NCBI RefSeq assembly: GCF_023734775.1
Contig: NZ_AP025732.1
Span: 1,426,001 to 1,490,000 of the forward strand
Length of the DNA stretch: 64,000 bases
Reading direction: 5' to 3'
Origin: Nostoc cf. commune SO-36
GTDB lineage: Bacteria; Cyanobacteriota; Cyanobacteriia; Cyanobacteriales; Nostocaceae
The notes under the pieces are model-generated. The model was not told the origin of the DNA and did no database searches. It saw only the letters and a list, made by a program, of their open reading frames with translations. The first letter of the stretch is position 1. Every line of letters starts with the position of its first letter. Position numbers and translations under genes: made by a program. This document shows positions 1-10,311 of the stretch, in pieces.

Positions 1-325
1 AGCAGTGATAACTGCTCCCGCAATCAATGAGAAGATTCACAGGAAGTAATAGAATCACTTGGGCTAAAGAAAGCGTACTACCCCGAATTAACAGGGAAGC
101 AGCAATCGTAATCAAGCTAACACCCAGGTTTCAAGGTACAGCCTGTCGCACTGAATAGCCCAATGTGCCAACAAGGACTGGCAGGCGAAATTCTGCACCC
201 CCTAAGCCAATCAATCCCCCTAACGCCCCAATTGGCACGGCGTAGAGAAAGGATAACCTGAAACGACGTACTTGCAAGCTTCTATTGGTAGGCTCCGACG
301 CAGATGAATTATTCTTTTTCATCAA
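1..325 (-). pseudogene. Broken TauE/SafE-type permease, N-terminal part
   Basis: The N-terminus reads as a TauE/SafE (sulfite exporter/permease) family membrane protein: a basic start, then a first membrane segment with the glycine-rich stretch GALGGLIGLGGAEFRLPVLVG-like typical of the family. After 64 codons an in-frame TGA at 131-133 interrupts it, but the same frame continues with family-like sequence (NLGVSLITIAASLLIRGSTL). Near position 35 an extra A in GTGAATC shifts the frame again; removing it gives LPVIFSLIAGAVITA, again family-like. The gene runs off the left edge. With both a stop and a frameshift it is either a decaying gene or carries two sequence errors. The substrate is unknown. 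Confidence 0.6.
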
Positions 326-578
326 TAATTTATACTTCGGTGTTTTCTTCGTTAAAGCTATATATACCAGGATTTTTGGGTTCTATTGCACTTTTTGGTC
401 TGAATTTCGGCTCAACTTAAGATTCAAATGTGTTGACTTAAGTGACACATAATCATCCCGTACTAATAGTTTTACTTTTCGATATTCTGGTGGCTAACAA
501 AAATGAGGGCATAGGTAACTTTTTAAGTTGCCAATACCCTCAGATAGATAAACTAAGTTTTTGCAGTAGCGTATAAGG

Positions 579-1852
579 TTAAGTTAGTGCCTGAGCAACT
601 GCTGCCGAAAGTGACTCATTTGCTGCTTGCTTCAACAATTCAGCTTTATCGGTCTGTTCCCAAGGCAAGTCTAAATCAGCCCGCCCAAAATGACCGTAAG
701 CCGCGACGTCCTGATAAAAACGTCCGCCTCGTTCACTTGGTAAGTTACGTAAGTTGAAAGTATGGATAATCCCTGCTGGACGCAGTTCAAAATACTTGTT
801 GATTAATTCCAGTAAGGTTTCTTCATCCACTTTGCCAGTGCCAAAGGTATCCACCAGAATGCTTGTTGGCCGTGCTACGCCAATAGCATAAGATAGCTGG
901 ATTTCAACTTTTTCTGCTAACCCGGCAGCGACAATATTTTTCGCCACATAGCGAGCCGCGTAAGCAGCAGAACGGTCTACCTTTGTGGGGTCTTTGCCGG
1001 AAAAAGCGCCGCCACCATGACGTGAATAGCCACCGTAGGTATCAACGATTATTTTCCGTCCTGTCAAGCCAGAGTCTCCCTGAGGGCCACCAACAACAAA
1101 TTTGCCAGTAGGGTTGACTAAAAAACGTGTTTCCTGATTAGGTTTAACTTCAATGTCGCCAAAAACAGGTTCGACTACTGCTGCCCAAAGGTCTTGTTTA
1201 ATTTTGGCTTGGACAGCCGCCTCATCCGTGATTTCCCCAATGCTGGCTGTATGCTGGGTGGAAATTAGAATAGTATCAATACCTACTGGGCGTCCATCTT
1301 CGTAGACCACATTACTTGGGTTTTGCCGTCAGGACGCAGGTATGACAATTCACCTGTTTTGCGAACTGCTGCCAATCGGCGAGCAGTGCGATGGGCCAGG
1401 CTGATAGGTAAAGGCATCAGTTCTGGTGTTTCGTTGCTGGCAAAGCCAAACATTATACCTTGATCGCCCGCACCAATTTTGTCGAATTGTTCATCACTAT
1501 CTTGCTCACGGGTTTCTTGAGCGGTGTTAACGCCTTGAGCAATATCGGGTGATTGTTCGTCTAAAGCCAGCAGAACGCTGGTGCTGTTAGCAGAAAAGCC
1601 ATTATCGGCATTGGTATAGCCAATTTCGGCAATTTTTTTGCGGGCGAGATTGACGAAATTTACATTGGCTTTGGTGGTTATTTCACCAGTGATTAGCACC
1701 AAACCAGTATTAACTACTACTTCAGCGGCAACACGGCTGCTGGGGTCTTGTGTCAGTAGTGCATCCAAAATTGTATCAGAAATCTGATCGCAGATTTTAT
1801 CTGGATGACCTTCGGTGACTGACTCGGAGGTAAATAAATATCGACGAGACAA
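579..1852 (-). CDS. metK: S-adenosylmethionine synthetase (one-base frameshift)
   Basis: Makes S-adenosylmethionine from ATP and methionine in the cytosol. The TTG start at 1852 is preceded by AGGAGG eight bases upstream. The N-terminal part contains [17 protein letters not shown] (ATP/methionine-binding motif) and [10 protein letters not shown]; the C-terminal part contains [21 protein letters not shown] and the glycine-rich loop [20 protein letters not shown]. The frame breaks near 1310: after LRPDGKTQV the reading needs one extra base to give [16 protein letters not shown], the normal continuation. With that base restored the protein is about 424 residues, normal for cyanobacteria, and both halves are fully conserved. 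Because the gene is essential, a one-base sequence error is more likely than a real mutation. No operon partner is seen. Confidence 0.93.
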
Positions 1853-1919
1853 AGGAAATTCCTCCTGACTTGAGTTTTTTCGCTGACTAAATGTGAGTAT
1901 TTAGTTCAACTACCTAAAT

Positions 1920-2078
1920 TTAACGTGAGTTCGATGAACCTCTCCCTGACTTGAACTAAAGTTCAAGTCTGTCCCTCTCGGACATTGAAGAGCGACGGTT
2001 TTGCGTAGTAAAACCTCTTAGAGGTCTTTGATTCACCTCGTAAGGCGAATACCACCTAAGCCGTTGAACTTACGTTAA
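1920..2078. repeat. MITE-like element with nested hairpins
   Basis: A 159-bp segment in the metK-prk gap has 15-bp ends that are inverted copies with two mismatches (TTAACGTGAGTTCGA at 1920 and TTGAACTTACGTTAA at 2064). Inside are a nearly perfect hairpin (ACTTGAACT, AA, AGTTCAAGT at 1949-1968), a second (GGTTTT...AAAACC at 1997-2015) and a small CCTC-TTA-GAGG (2014-2024). No coding potential is seen. The structure fits a small non-autonomous transposable element or an RNA-structured repeat. No second copy is seen in this window. Confidence 0.5.
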
Positions 2079-2231
2079 TTTATGAAATCATAACAATATT
2101 TATACTTCAGTAGTTAGTATCTTTTTCATATTGATAAAAACCTCTAGCTATCCTCTAGCCATAAGGTAAGTATCTATAAAAAAGATAAATTTATGCTAAT
2201 TATTTTTTGAGTAGAATGTATTTAATAACAC

Positions 2232-2260
2232 AAAAAAGGGGGACACCCAGAAGCGCCCCC
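2232..2260 (-). terminator. Intrinsic terminator of prk
   Basis: On the minus strand GGGGG pairs with CCCCC around a 13-base loop, followed directly by six T. It lies 29 bases after the prk stop codon, where a factor-independent terminator is expected. Confidence 0.7.
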
Positions 2261-2288
2261 ACAAACTTTGACACAAACACTGCTGCTT

Positions 2289-3293
2289 TTAAACCTGAAC
2301 CGCTAACTTTGCTTCCGTAGCTGTTAAGCGCTCATAAGCAGCACGCATTTTCAAACCAGTAAGCACTTGGAAGAAACCAGTACCATTATTTGAACCTGGA
2401 TACTCGCGGTGCTGGAGTAACAAGTGAGTCAATTCACCCTGGTATTTCGTGGATGTATTGCTGAGATGGGTTTCGATATAAATTACTTCTTCCAAGTTGT
2501 CAAATTGACCATCCACCTCTAGTACTGAGACATAGCGGCCGTAGTAAACATCTGAACCGTAGTACAGTTGCATACCAGGATTGGAACAGGTCAGCTTGCG
2601 TCCACAGGGAGTCCAATTAATTGTTGACCCTTCATCAAATAGGTAGGTAGGATCAAAGCCTTCTTTACCTTCGCGCTGGAGCATACGTACCCGTAAAACT
2701 CTGCGCTCGGTATCGTTTTTGATCAAGTTCGTGGGCAATACTTGGAGAACTACATCGGCAAATTCTCTTTGTGGTTCGATAAACTTGTCAAAGTCAGGTT
2801 TGCGGGAATTGATTTGCGCTAACACATCTTCGTAGCGATGACCGCGTTCAGCCATATCTCGCTGGATTTTCCAGGCTATTTTGACCTCATCGCTAATGTC
2901 AAAATATACACTGAAGTCGATTAGCGATCGCACCCGTTCATCATATAAAGGATGTAGCCCTTCAACAACTATAATATGATTCGGCTCCACCCGCTCTGGC
3001 GGATCAATCAAGCCGGTTTCGTGGTTGTAAATCGGCTTATCAATCGCTTGACCGCTTTTGAGCGCTTTAATTTGCTCATACATCAGGTCAAAATTGTTTG
3101 CTCTGGGGTCTAGTGCCGTTATCCCAGTTTCTTTACGCTGTTTGCGATCCAAGGAGTGATAATCATCCAAGCAGATGACTGTCATTAAATCTTCACCAAA
3201 CAAATCTATCAAACGACGCAAAAACGTAGATTTACCGCACCCAGAATCTCCGGCTACTCCAATCAATACCACGCGTTCCGGCTTATTTGTCAT
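2289..3293 (-). CDS. prk: Phosphoribulokinase
   Basis: Phosphorylates ribulose 5-phosphate to ribulose 1,5-bisphosphate in the Calvin cycle (cytosolic). The 334-residue protein has the P-loop GDSGCGKS at residues 15-22, the catalytic region VICLDDYHSLDR and the conserved VVEGLHPLYDERVR. The redox cysteine pair of photosynthetic PRKs is present (Cys19 in the P-loop, Cys41 in VICLDDY), and so is a C-terminal pair in the CGRKLTC segment. These are known to allow thioredoxin control and binding to CP12 and GAPDH in the dark. The gene is monocistronic, with its own terminator downstream and a 1.2-kb spacer to the divergent petH. Confidence 0.97.
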   Translation of the reverse strand: MTNKPERVVLIGVAGDSGCGKSTFLRRLIDLFGEDLMTVICLDDYHSLDRKQRKETGITALDPRANNFDLMYEQIKALKSGQAIDKPIYNHETGLIDPPERVEPNHIIVVEGLHPLYDERVRSLIDFSVYFDISDEVKIAWKIQRDMAERGHRYEDVLAQINSRKPDFDKFIEPQREFADVVLQVLPTNLIKNDTERRVLRVRMLQREGKEGFDPTYLFDEGSTINWTPCGRKLTCSNPGMQLYYGSDVYYGRYVSVLEVDGQFDNLEEVIYIETHLSNTSTKYQGELTHLLLQHREYPGSNNGTGFFQVLTGLKMRAAYERLTATEAKLAVQV

Positions 3294-4498
3294 AAATCTC
3301 CTCTAAAATACTAAAGTTGTGTCAATAATTTTTCACACAGCAGATTTTGAAGCCAGGAGTTTACCCCTTTGGTTTATCCTGCGTTCTTGCTACCTAGCAC
3401 ATCTATAAGACACCAAGCGGGTAGGCAACAAAGTAATTAAGCTGCTACTCGTCGGACTAGCCTGAATGTTGGTGCCGGTAAGTATTTAATCCTAGTGGTA
3501 TATTTGATTTTAACAGAAGGGTGTATCCCATACAATATTGCTGCCAAGAAGAATTAGCGTAGTTCATCAATCATTTTTTTGTTGATTTAGTTGTTAATTT
3601 AAAAATGGGGATCAGCCCCACCTATCAGCCTTGCATCTTTATCAGTATGCCAGTTGTAACTTTATAAAATCAAGACTATAAGGTATAATTTATTATCGTT
3701 GTGAATTTTTTAATGTTCCTAAATTGTAATTCCTGCTCGACAATACCTAATATATTCAAAGCAAAAATCTATCCAACGAATGAGCCAACAACTTGCATTA
3801 GTCAAATTACTGGCTGTAAATTGATAAATATGCTCATATAGAAGCGTTGACGTTATGGCAAAGTACTGATAAAGATTGACAGATTTTTCACATCAAGTGA
3901 AACTAATTACAGTTGCTTAAATCAATTCCGCTTCTGTCGTTATCTTTTTAGTGACAGTTGTTCTATTCATGTAATTATCCATTAATAGGTTATGAATATA
4001 GCTAACAACATTCTGATATAGTACCAAATTCGGAGCAGTAAAACCAATCGGAAGAAAACCTTCCGGGATTACCATTCTCCGGTTTTAACCTTTAGAGCAA
4101 GCCTAACAGCAAATTTTGGAGGTAAACTGAGCGTTAGCTTCCACCAATCAAATCATTCCTCCGACAATACTTGCTATTATAAGTTGCTCATTGGATAGTA
4201 AGGTAACAAAGCTATTACCCTAGTAGGGTGGTAGTAATTAACGAAAAAAAGATTAAATTGACTCATTATTAACATTCTCCAAAAGACTTATCCTTTACCT
4301 TAGAAGATGAACAGGTGTGTTTTTTGCTATGCCTGCATGTCTTCGGTGAGTGTACTTAGCAAGGCATTAATTTAATGATGCCTTTTTCCCAGAGAGCCAG
4401 TTTTGTGAAACGAAAATCCGGTAAACTAAAGCTGGCATGGCATGGGAATAGTTTTTTTTTGAAAAACGGTTAAGTAAATTATCGGAGTGGTAGAACGA
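3294..4498. other. Divergent prk-petH intergenic region
   Basis: About 1.2 kb with no convincing gene and no tRNA that I can fold. It is AT-rich and must hold the promoters of both prk and petH. A small GGGG/CCCC hairpin lies near 3607-3620 and two adjoining palindromes lie at 4202-4229 (listed separately). A long petH leader is known in related strains. Confidence 0.6.
4202..4229. promoter_or_regulatory. Two overlapping palindromes upstream of petH
   Basis: GGTAA-N8-TTACC (4202-4219) overlaps ACCCTA-G-TAGGGT (4217-4229), about 270 bases before the petH start. Symmetric sites of this size usually bind dimeric regulators. The first resembles, but does not match, the canonical NtcA site GTA-N8-TAC (spacing here is GTA-N10-TAC). 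Function is inference only. Confidence 0.3.
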
Positions 4499-5813
<1,315 letters not shown>

Positions 5814-5841
5814 ATTAGTCATTAGTCATTAGTCATTAGTC
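5814..5841. repeat. Short tandem heptamer repeat, (ATTAGTC)x4
   Basis: Four perfect copies of ATTAGTC begin at the petH stop codon. It is followed at about 5846-5888 by a dispersed palindromic repeat (GCGTAGTC...CTCTCGTAGAGAAG). Such heptamer repeats are typical of heterocystous cyanobacteria. Confidence 0.85.
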
Positions 5842-6000
5842 ACTTGTACTGAGCGTAGTCGTTGGCGCAGCCTCTCGTAGAGAAGTATTAATTTTAGAGA
5901 AAGGACGAAGAGCGAAGGACAAATGACAAAGGAAGCAGGATAATCAGTAGGTAGAGCAAACGCTCTACCTACAATTGTTATTGGTGAAATTGGGTGCAAA

Positions 6001-7287
6001 ATGGGTGTGAAACTAGGAATACTGGGATTAGGCACCGTGGGAACGGGAACAGTGCAGTTGTTGCAAGATAGCGCTGGGCGTCACCCATTGTTGCAAGAGA
6101 TAGAAATCTATCGGGTGGGAGTGCGATCGCTAGATAAACCCCGTGCAGTAGAATTGTCTACGGAAGTCTTAACTACAGATTTAGAATCCATTGTCAACGA
6201 TCCGGCGGTAGATATAGTTGTCGAAGTGATGGGCGGACTAGAGCCGGCGCGATCGCTTATCCTCAAAGCTTTAAGTAATGGTAAGCATGTAGTCACTGCC
6301 AATAAAGCAGCGATCGCCCGCTTTGGGGCGGAAATTTTCACAACTGCCAATCAAGCTGGCGTCTACGTCATGCTAGAAGCTGCTGTGGGTGGTGGTATTC
6401 CGGTGATTCAACCCCTAAAGCAGTCTTTAAGTGTTAACCGGATTCATACTGTAACTGGTATCGTGAACGGTACAACTAACTACATCCTGACACGGATGCA
6501 GACAGAAGGGAGCAACTTTGATGATGTCTTAGCTGATGCCCAGCGCTTGGGTTATGCTGAGGCTGACCCGACAGCTGATGTCGATGGTTTGGACGCAGCC
6601 GATAAAATTGCTATCCTGGCATCATTAGGCTTTGGTGGACGCATCAACCTACAAGATGTTTATACCGAGGGAATTCGGCAAGTCAGCAAGACAGATATCG
6701 CCTACGCCGAAAAGTTGGGATTTGTGATTAAATTATTAGCGATCGCTAAACGTGATACTCCTTCATCTCCACTCTCCGTCAGAGTTCATCCTACTTTAGT
6801 GCCTCAAGCCCATCCTTTGGCAAGCATCAACGGCGTTTACAATGCCATTCTTGTCGAAGGAGAACCCATCGGGCAAGTAATGTTTTTCGGCCCCGGTGCT
6901 GGTGCTGGTGCAACCGCCAGTGCTGTCACATCAGATATTTTGAATTTAGTTGCTGTCCTCAAAACCAATACAGCAGTTGCAAATCCCTTATTAACTTGTG
7001 GACATCAGGAATACTGCCAAATTGCACCGATGGCAGAATTGATAACTCGGTTTTACGCCCGTTTCCTCACCAATGACCAACCTGGAGTTATCGGTAAATT
7101 GGGGACTTGCTTTGGTAACTATGGCGTTAGCTTAGAGTCAATTGTCCAAACTGGCTTTCAAGGGGAACTCGCAGAGATTGTGGTTGTTACCCATGATGTG
7201 CGGGAAGGTAATTTTCGGCAAGCTTTGGCAGAAATTCGAGATTTGGAAGCTATAGAAAGCATTCCTAGCTTACTACGTGTACTTTGA
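6001..7287 (+). CDS. hom: Homoserine dehydrogenase
   Basis: Reduces aspartate 4-semialdehyde to homoserine in threonine and methionine synthesis. The 428-residue protein starts with a Rossmann motif (LGILGLGTVGTGTVQLL), followed by VVEVMGGLEPA, the catalytic region NKAAIARFG and ...TGIVNGTTNYILTRM, then AEADPTADVDGLDAADK, which holds conserved catalytic acidic residues. The C-terminal 80 residues (RFYARFLTNDQPGVIGKLGTCFGNYGVSL) form an ACT domain, the usual site of threonine feedback. It stands alone, with STRR and dispersed-repeat sequence on both sides. A repeat of the form GCGTAGACGCGTAGCGGC lies downstream near 7346-7363. Confidence 0.96.
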   Translation: MGVKLGILGLGTVGTGTVQLLQDSAGRHPLLQEIEIYRVGVRSLDKPRAVELSTEVLTTDLESIVNDPAVDIVVEVMGGLEPARSLILKALSNGKHVVTANKAAIARFGAEIFTTANQAGVYVMLEAAVGGGIPVIQPLKQSLSVNRIHTVTGIVNGTTNYILTRMQTEGSNFDDVLADAQRLGYAEADPTADVDGLDAADKIAILASLGFGGRINLQDVYTEGIRQVSKTDIAYAEKLGFVIKLLAIAKRDTPSSPLSVRVHPTLVPQAHPLASINGVYNAILVEGEPIGQVMFFGPGAGAGATASAVTSDILNLVAVLKTNTAVANPLLTCGHQEYCQIAPMAELITRFYARFLTNDQPGVIGKLGTCFGNYGVSLESIVQTGFQGELAEIVVVTHDVREGNFRQALAEIRDLEAIESIPSLLRVL

Positions 7288-7526
7288 GATTAGTCGGGAG
7301 TGAAGCTCGTCAATTTGCTTTGCTCCAATTTGATTTGGGTTAAAAGTGCGTAGACGCGTAGCGGCTTGTCTTCAGACATTGCCTGCTAAACTACCTTAAA
7401 ATGGGAAGTATAAGCAACGCCAAAAATTACTCTGAAATATGGCTCAAATCTTAGTTGAAAACTTAGCTCTTGTAATTATAGAAAAGCTAAAAACTATTGC
7501 TAAACACGTAATCATAGTAAATTTAA

Positions 7527-7826
7527 ATGCACGTTATTAGTCGCAGAATTCTACGAGAATTTTGTGAGGCACATTCAGATACAAGGGAAGCACTTTATGA
7601 TTGGTATAGGGTAGCAACTAAAGCTGAATGGAAAAATCTGCTTGAAGTTCAGGATATTTATCCAAAAGCAGAAGCAGTTGGTAACTTCACTGTGTTTAAT
7701 ATTAAAGGAAACAATTACCGTTTGATTGCTGATATTGTTTACGAAACTCAAAGAATCTATATTAAATATGTCCTGACTCACGCTGAATATGATAAAGATA
7801 AATGGAAAAATGACCCGTACTTTTAA
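7527..7826 (+). CDS. higB: HigB-family mRNA interferase toxin
   Basis: A 99-residue protein of the HigB_toxin type (type II toxin-antitoxin). Seen: the N-terminal region with REALYDWYRVATKAEWKNLLEV, then FNIKGNNYRLIADIVYETQRIYIKYVLTHAEYDK, the RelE-like core with the YRL and KYVLTHAEYDKDKW segments typical of the family. Family members cleave mRNA at ribosomes. It overlaps the downstream antitoxin by 17 bases, and the toxin-first order is usual for higBA. No strong ribosome binding site is seen. Identity of the RNA target is unknown. Confidence 0.85.
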   Translation: MHVISRRILREFCEAHSDTREALYDWYRVATKAEWKNLLEVQDIYPKAEAVGNFTVFNIKGNNYRLIADIVYETQRIYIKYVLTHAEYDKDKWKNDPYF

Positions 7827-8208
7827 TCGAGAATCTTATGGTAAATTGCTAGCCGAGTATCAGCCAAAAATAATTACTACGGAAGAAGAAAATGAACAAG
7901 CGATCGCACTTGCATTAACCTTAGAACATCGTCCCAATTGTACACCAGAAGAAGAAATGCTGTTGCAACTGTTGGTGACTTTAATTGAGCAATTTGAAGA
8001 AACCCATTACCCAATTCTCCAAGGTACACCCAATTCGATGTTAGTACATCTAATGGACGCATGCGACACTACAACCGAAGCATTAGCCGAGGTAATTGGT
8101 TCATTGGAAATTGCCTTGCAAATTGTTAATGGCGATCGCACCATTAGTAAAACTCAAGCAGAAGCACTTGCAGACTATTTTCATGTAGATGTCAGTTTAT
8201 TTATCTAG
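7810..8208 (+). CDS. higA: HigA-type antitoxin with C-terminal helix-turn-helix
   Basis: A 132-residue partner of the upstream toxin. The ATG at 7810 (MTRTFNRESYGKLLAEYQPK) is preferred to the upstream one at 7789 because the protein then begins with the usual antitoxin N-terminus. The C-terminal 60 residues (TTEALAEVIGSLEIALQIVNGDRTISKTQAEALADYFHVDVSLFI) look like an Xre-type DNA-binding domain. The N-terminal acidic part (TTEEENEQAIALALTLEH) should bind and neutralise the toxin. The two genes overlap, so they are probably translationally coupled and repress their own promoter (family knowledge). Confidence 0.82.
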   Translation: MTRTFNRESYGKLLAEYQPKIITTEEENEQAIALALTLEHRPNCTPEEEMLLQLLVTLIEQFEETHYPILQGTPNSMLVHLMDACDTTTEALAEVIGSLEIALQIVNGDRTISKTQAEALADYFHVDVSLFI

Positions 8209-8361
8209 CTTATCTTCCATCGCTCTTAAAAGCAGTAGTTAGGCAAGTAATCTTTTATGGGTGGAGAATATTTAGATAGCCTTGATATAGCCTACCGCAG
8301 GTATCTCCATCCTTCCACTGCTAAACTAAAAAACAACCCTTACTCCTGCAAAGGTAGCCTT

Positions 8362-9073
8362 ATGACCTCTGCAACCGATCCATCCACCGCCCTCACACCA
8401 TACACAGCTTCCTGAATCTGATGGTACTTTTGTGTTCGCGGAGCGTGCCGGAGGCAAAAACTTTCAGGAACATCCCCAAAGCATTCTCCTAACAGACTCG
8501 ATTAAACCGATATTACAAAAACGTCATCCTGATGGGCAATACTGTATTGGTCAAGATAGCGGTATATACTGGCGGATAACTGACCCTCCAGAAAAAGGCG
8601 CAGAAGCACCAGACTGGTTTTATGTAGGGAATGTACCACCTACTCTGGATGGACAAACGCGCAGGTCTTATGTATTATGGCGAGAGTTTATTGCCCCATT
8701 GATTGCATTAGAATTTGTCTCTGGTGATGGTAGTGAGGAGCGAGACAAAACTCCTTGGAAGGGGAAATTTTGGATTTATAAGCAAGTGATTCGCCCTCCC
8801 TTCTACGGCATTTATGAAGTGAATAAAGCCAGCGTAGAAGTTTATGAATTAATTGGTGGACAATATCAGTTATTAACAGCCAATGAACGTAAACATTATC
8901 CCATACATCCTTTAGGAGTTGAGTTAGGAATTTGGCAGGGACAATATTACAATATGGAATTACCCTGACTACGCTGGTGGGATTTGCAAGGTAATTTATT
9001 ATTGACTGGTGAGGAAAGAGCCGATCGCTTGACTGCTCAATTGCGCTCTTTAGGCATTGAACCGGAAGTCTAA
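8362..9073 (+). pseudogene. Broken Uma2-family (DUF820) endonuclease-like gene
   Basis: The ATG at 8362 opens MTSATDPSTALTPY, then one extra A near 8404 shifts the frame; with it removed the text continues QLPESDGTFV. A 21-base GC-rich palindromic repeat (TTCGCGGAGCGTGCCGGAGGC) then adds FAERAGG in frame before KNFQEHPQSILLTDSI. The Uma2 core follows (GQDSGIYWR, PDWFYVGN, LIALEFVSGDGSEERD) with the PD-(D/E)XK-like pattern. An in-frame TGA at 8966-8968 stands where TGG would give LPWLRWWDLQGN, and the same frame then runs to TAA at 9071 (ERADRLTAQLRSLGIEPEV, a normal Uma2 tail). Three separate lesions suggest a decaying copy. An intact homologue lies at 22863-23531. Confidence 0.72.
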
Positions 9074-9076
9074 TCT

Positions 9077-10207
9077 TTATTTATTCACATCCAGCAACCG
9101 CGAAGTTTCTAGCCGACTCATCCACTTCTCTAAATAAACTCGATTACCTTTTTCCTCATTTGGATCTTTAGTATCCAAAGGATAAGGCATCAGTCCCAAA
9201 ATCGTTGCTGTTGTCACGCAAAACATCGATTTTTGGAAACTCATGCAAATTTGTACCCGCAAATCATCTTCACCCCGAAGACTGCGGCGATAAATTTCAT
9301 GCAAATACTCTGGAAGATAATGACGCATATCTTGCATCAACAAGGTGGGAGGAATGCCCGCGCCGCCGATGGGTAAAGGATCGGCATACAATGCGCCATA
9401 TTGAAATCGAGTTTGATCTGGGGGAATTTGATAACCTTGGGCATTGTATGAAACTGTACCGTGAAAAGGAGTTCCTCGGAAGAATACTGCCTCTACATAA
9501 GGTATTGCTGTATCTGCTAAGAAGGTCAAACCAACGCTTTTGGGAATGATTTCATAGACCTCACCTCGAATTTTGACGGCGTAGGTAATTGGGTTTGATG
9601 CATTTGCCACTAACCCTGCTTTAATGTGTTCTACAACTTGGGGAATCGATGTAATTTCGCCTCGGTCGTAGCGGTCTGATAAATTTAGGAACATATCAGC
9701 CATTACTCGCCAGAATTGACCTAAACCAGTGTAGTAAGCAGAGACGCGCAAATTTTCTGTTAAGAAATCTGGAAACAGTTGGTTAATACCCAAAATTAAA
9801 GGATTATTTTTAAATTTTGCGTTGATAACGGCTTGCGCTCTTTCTTGAAATTCTTCTGTATCCAAATAGGCATCTAGTCCACCGCCACCGTGCCACATCA
9901 TGGCTTTCATGCAATATTCGGCATATTCAAAATTAATTCGGTTATGCCACAAGTGACGGAGTAATTTCTGAAAAGAAACCTCTCCATTAAAGTATTTAAA
10001 AAATGGGAAAAATATTAAAAACTGATGCTCGGCAATATAATTAAGATTTTTTGAGTAGGCATCTAAAACTACGCCATAACTTTTAAGAATACCAACAACT
10101 TCCAGCACATTTTCGGGATTATCGGGGAGTAATGCATCTCCTTTTTGCAAACGTTCAATATACTCAGCTAAGGGATTGTGAGTAGCTTTTTTTTTAATAG
10201 TTATCAT
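9077..10207 (-). CDS. cupB: CO2 hydration protein CupB (ChpX)
   Basis: Subunit of the NDH-1MS' complex, which converts CO2 to bicarbonate at the thylakoid using electron flow. The sequence contains conserved Cup-family segments such as HNRINFEYAEYCMKAMMWHGGGGLDAYL, YTGLGQFWRVMADMFLNLSDRYD and FFRGTPFHGTVSY. I choose the ATG at 10207 (MITIKKKATHNPLAEY, 376 residues): GGAG sits eight bases upstream, whereas the longer reading starts inside a tandem repeat. The length and the lack of a downstream cupS fit the constitutive CupB rather than the inducible CupA. It follows ndhF4 and ndhD4 on the same strand, probably as one operon. Confidence 0.88.
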   Translation of the reverse strand: MITIKKKATHNPLAEYIERLQKGDALLPDNPENVLEVVGILKSYGVVLDAYSKNLNYIAEHQFLIFFPFFKYFNGEVSFQKLLRHLWHNRINFEYAEYCMKAMMWHGGGGLDAYLDTEEFQERAQAVINAKFKNNPLILGINQLFPDFLTENLRVSAYYTGLGQFWRVMADMFLNLSDRYDRGEITSIPQVVEHIKAGLVANASNPITYAVKIRGEVYEIIPKSVGLTFLADTAIPYVEAVFFRGTPFHGTVSYNAQGYQIPPDQTRFQYGALYADPLPIGGAGIPPTLLMQDMRHYLPEYLHEIYRRSLRGEDDLRVQICMSFQKSMFCVTTATILGLMPYPLDTKDPNEEKGNRVYLEKWMSRLETSRLLDVNK

Positions 10208-10223
10208 TGCCATCTCTCCAAAA

Positions 10224-10311
10224 AGTATAGGGATTGGGGCATTGGGCATGGGGCATTGGGCATTGGGAAAACTCTTCCCCAGTCCCTAATCCCTAGTCCC
10301 CAGTCCCCATT
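10224..10311. repeat. Tandem GGGCATT-type and CCCCAGTC-type repeats
   Basis: Between cupB and ndhD4 lie repeated GGGCATTG units (10230-10268) followed by CCCCAGTCCCTAATCCC-like units up to 10311. The repeat runs into the last codons of ndhD4, whose C-terminus (KAMGTGD) is partly encoded by it. Confidence 0.75.

Noticed and set aside
4202..4219. NtcA site upstream of petH
   Set aside because: The half-site spacing is GTA-N10-TAC, not the canonical N8, so I list it only as a palindrome.
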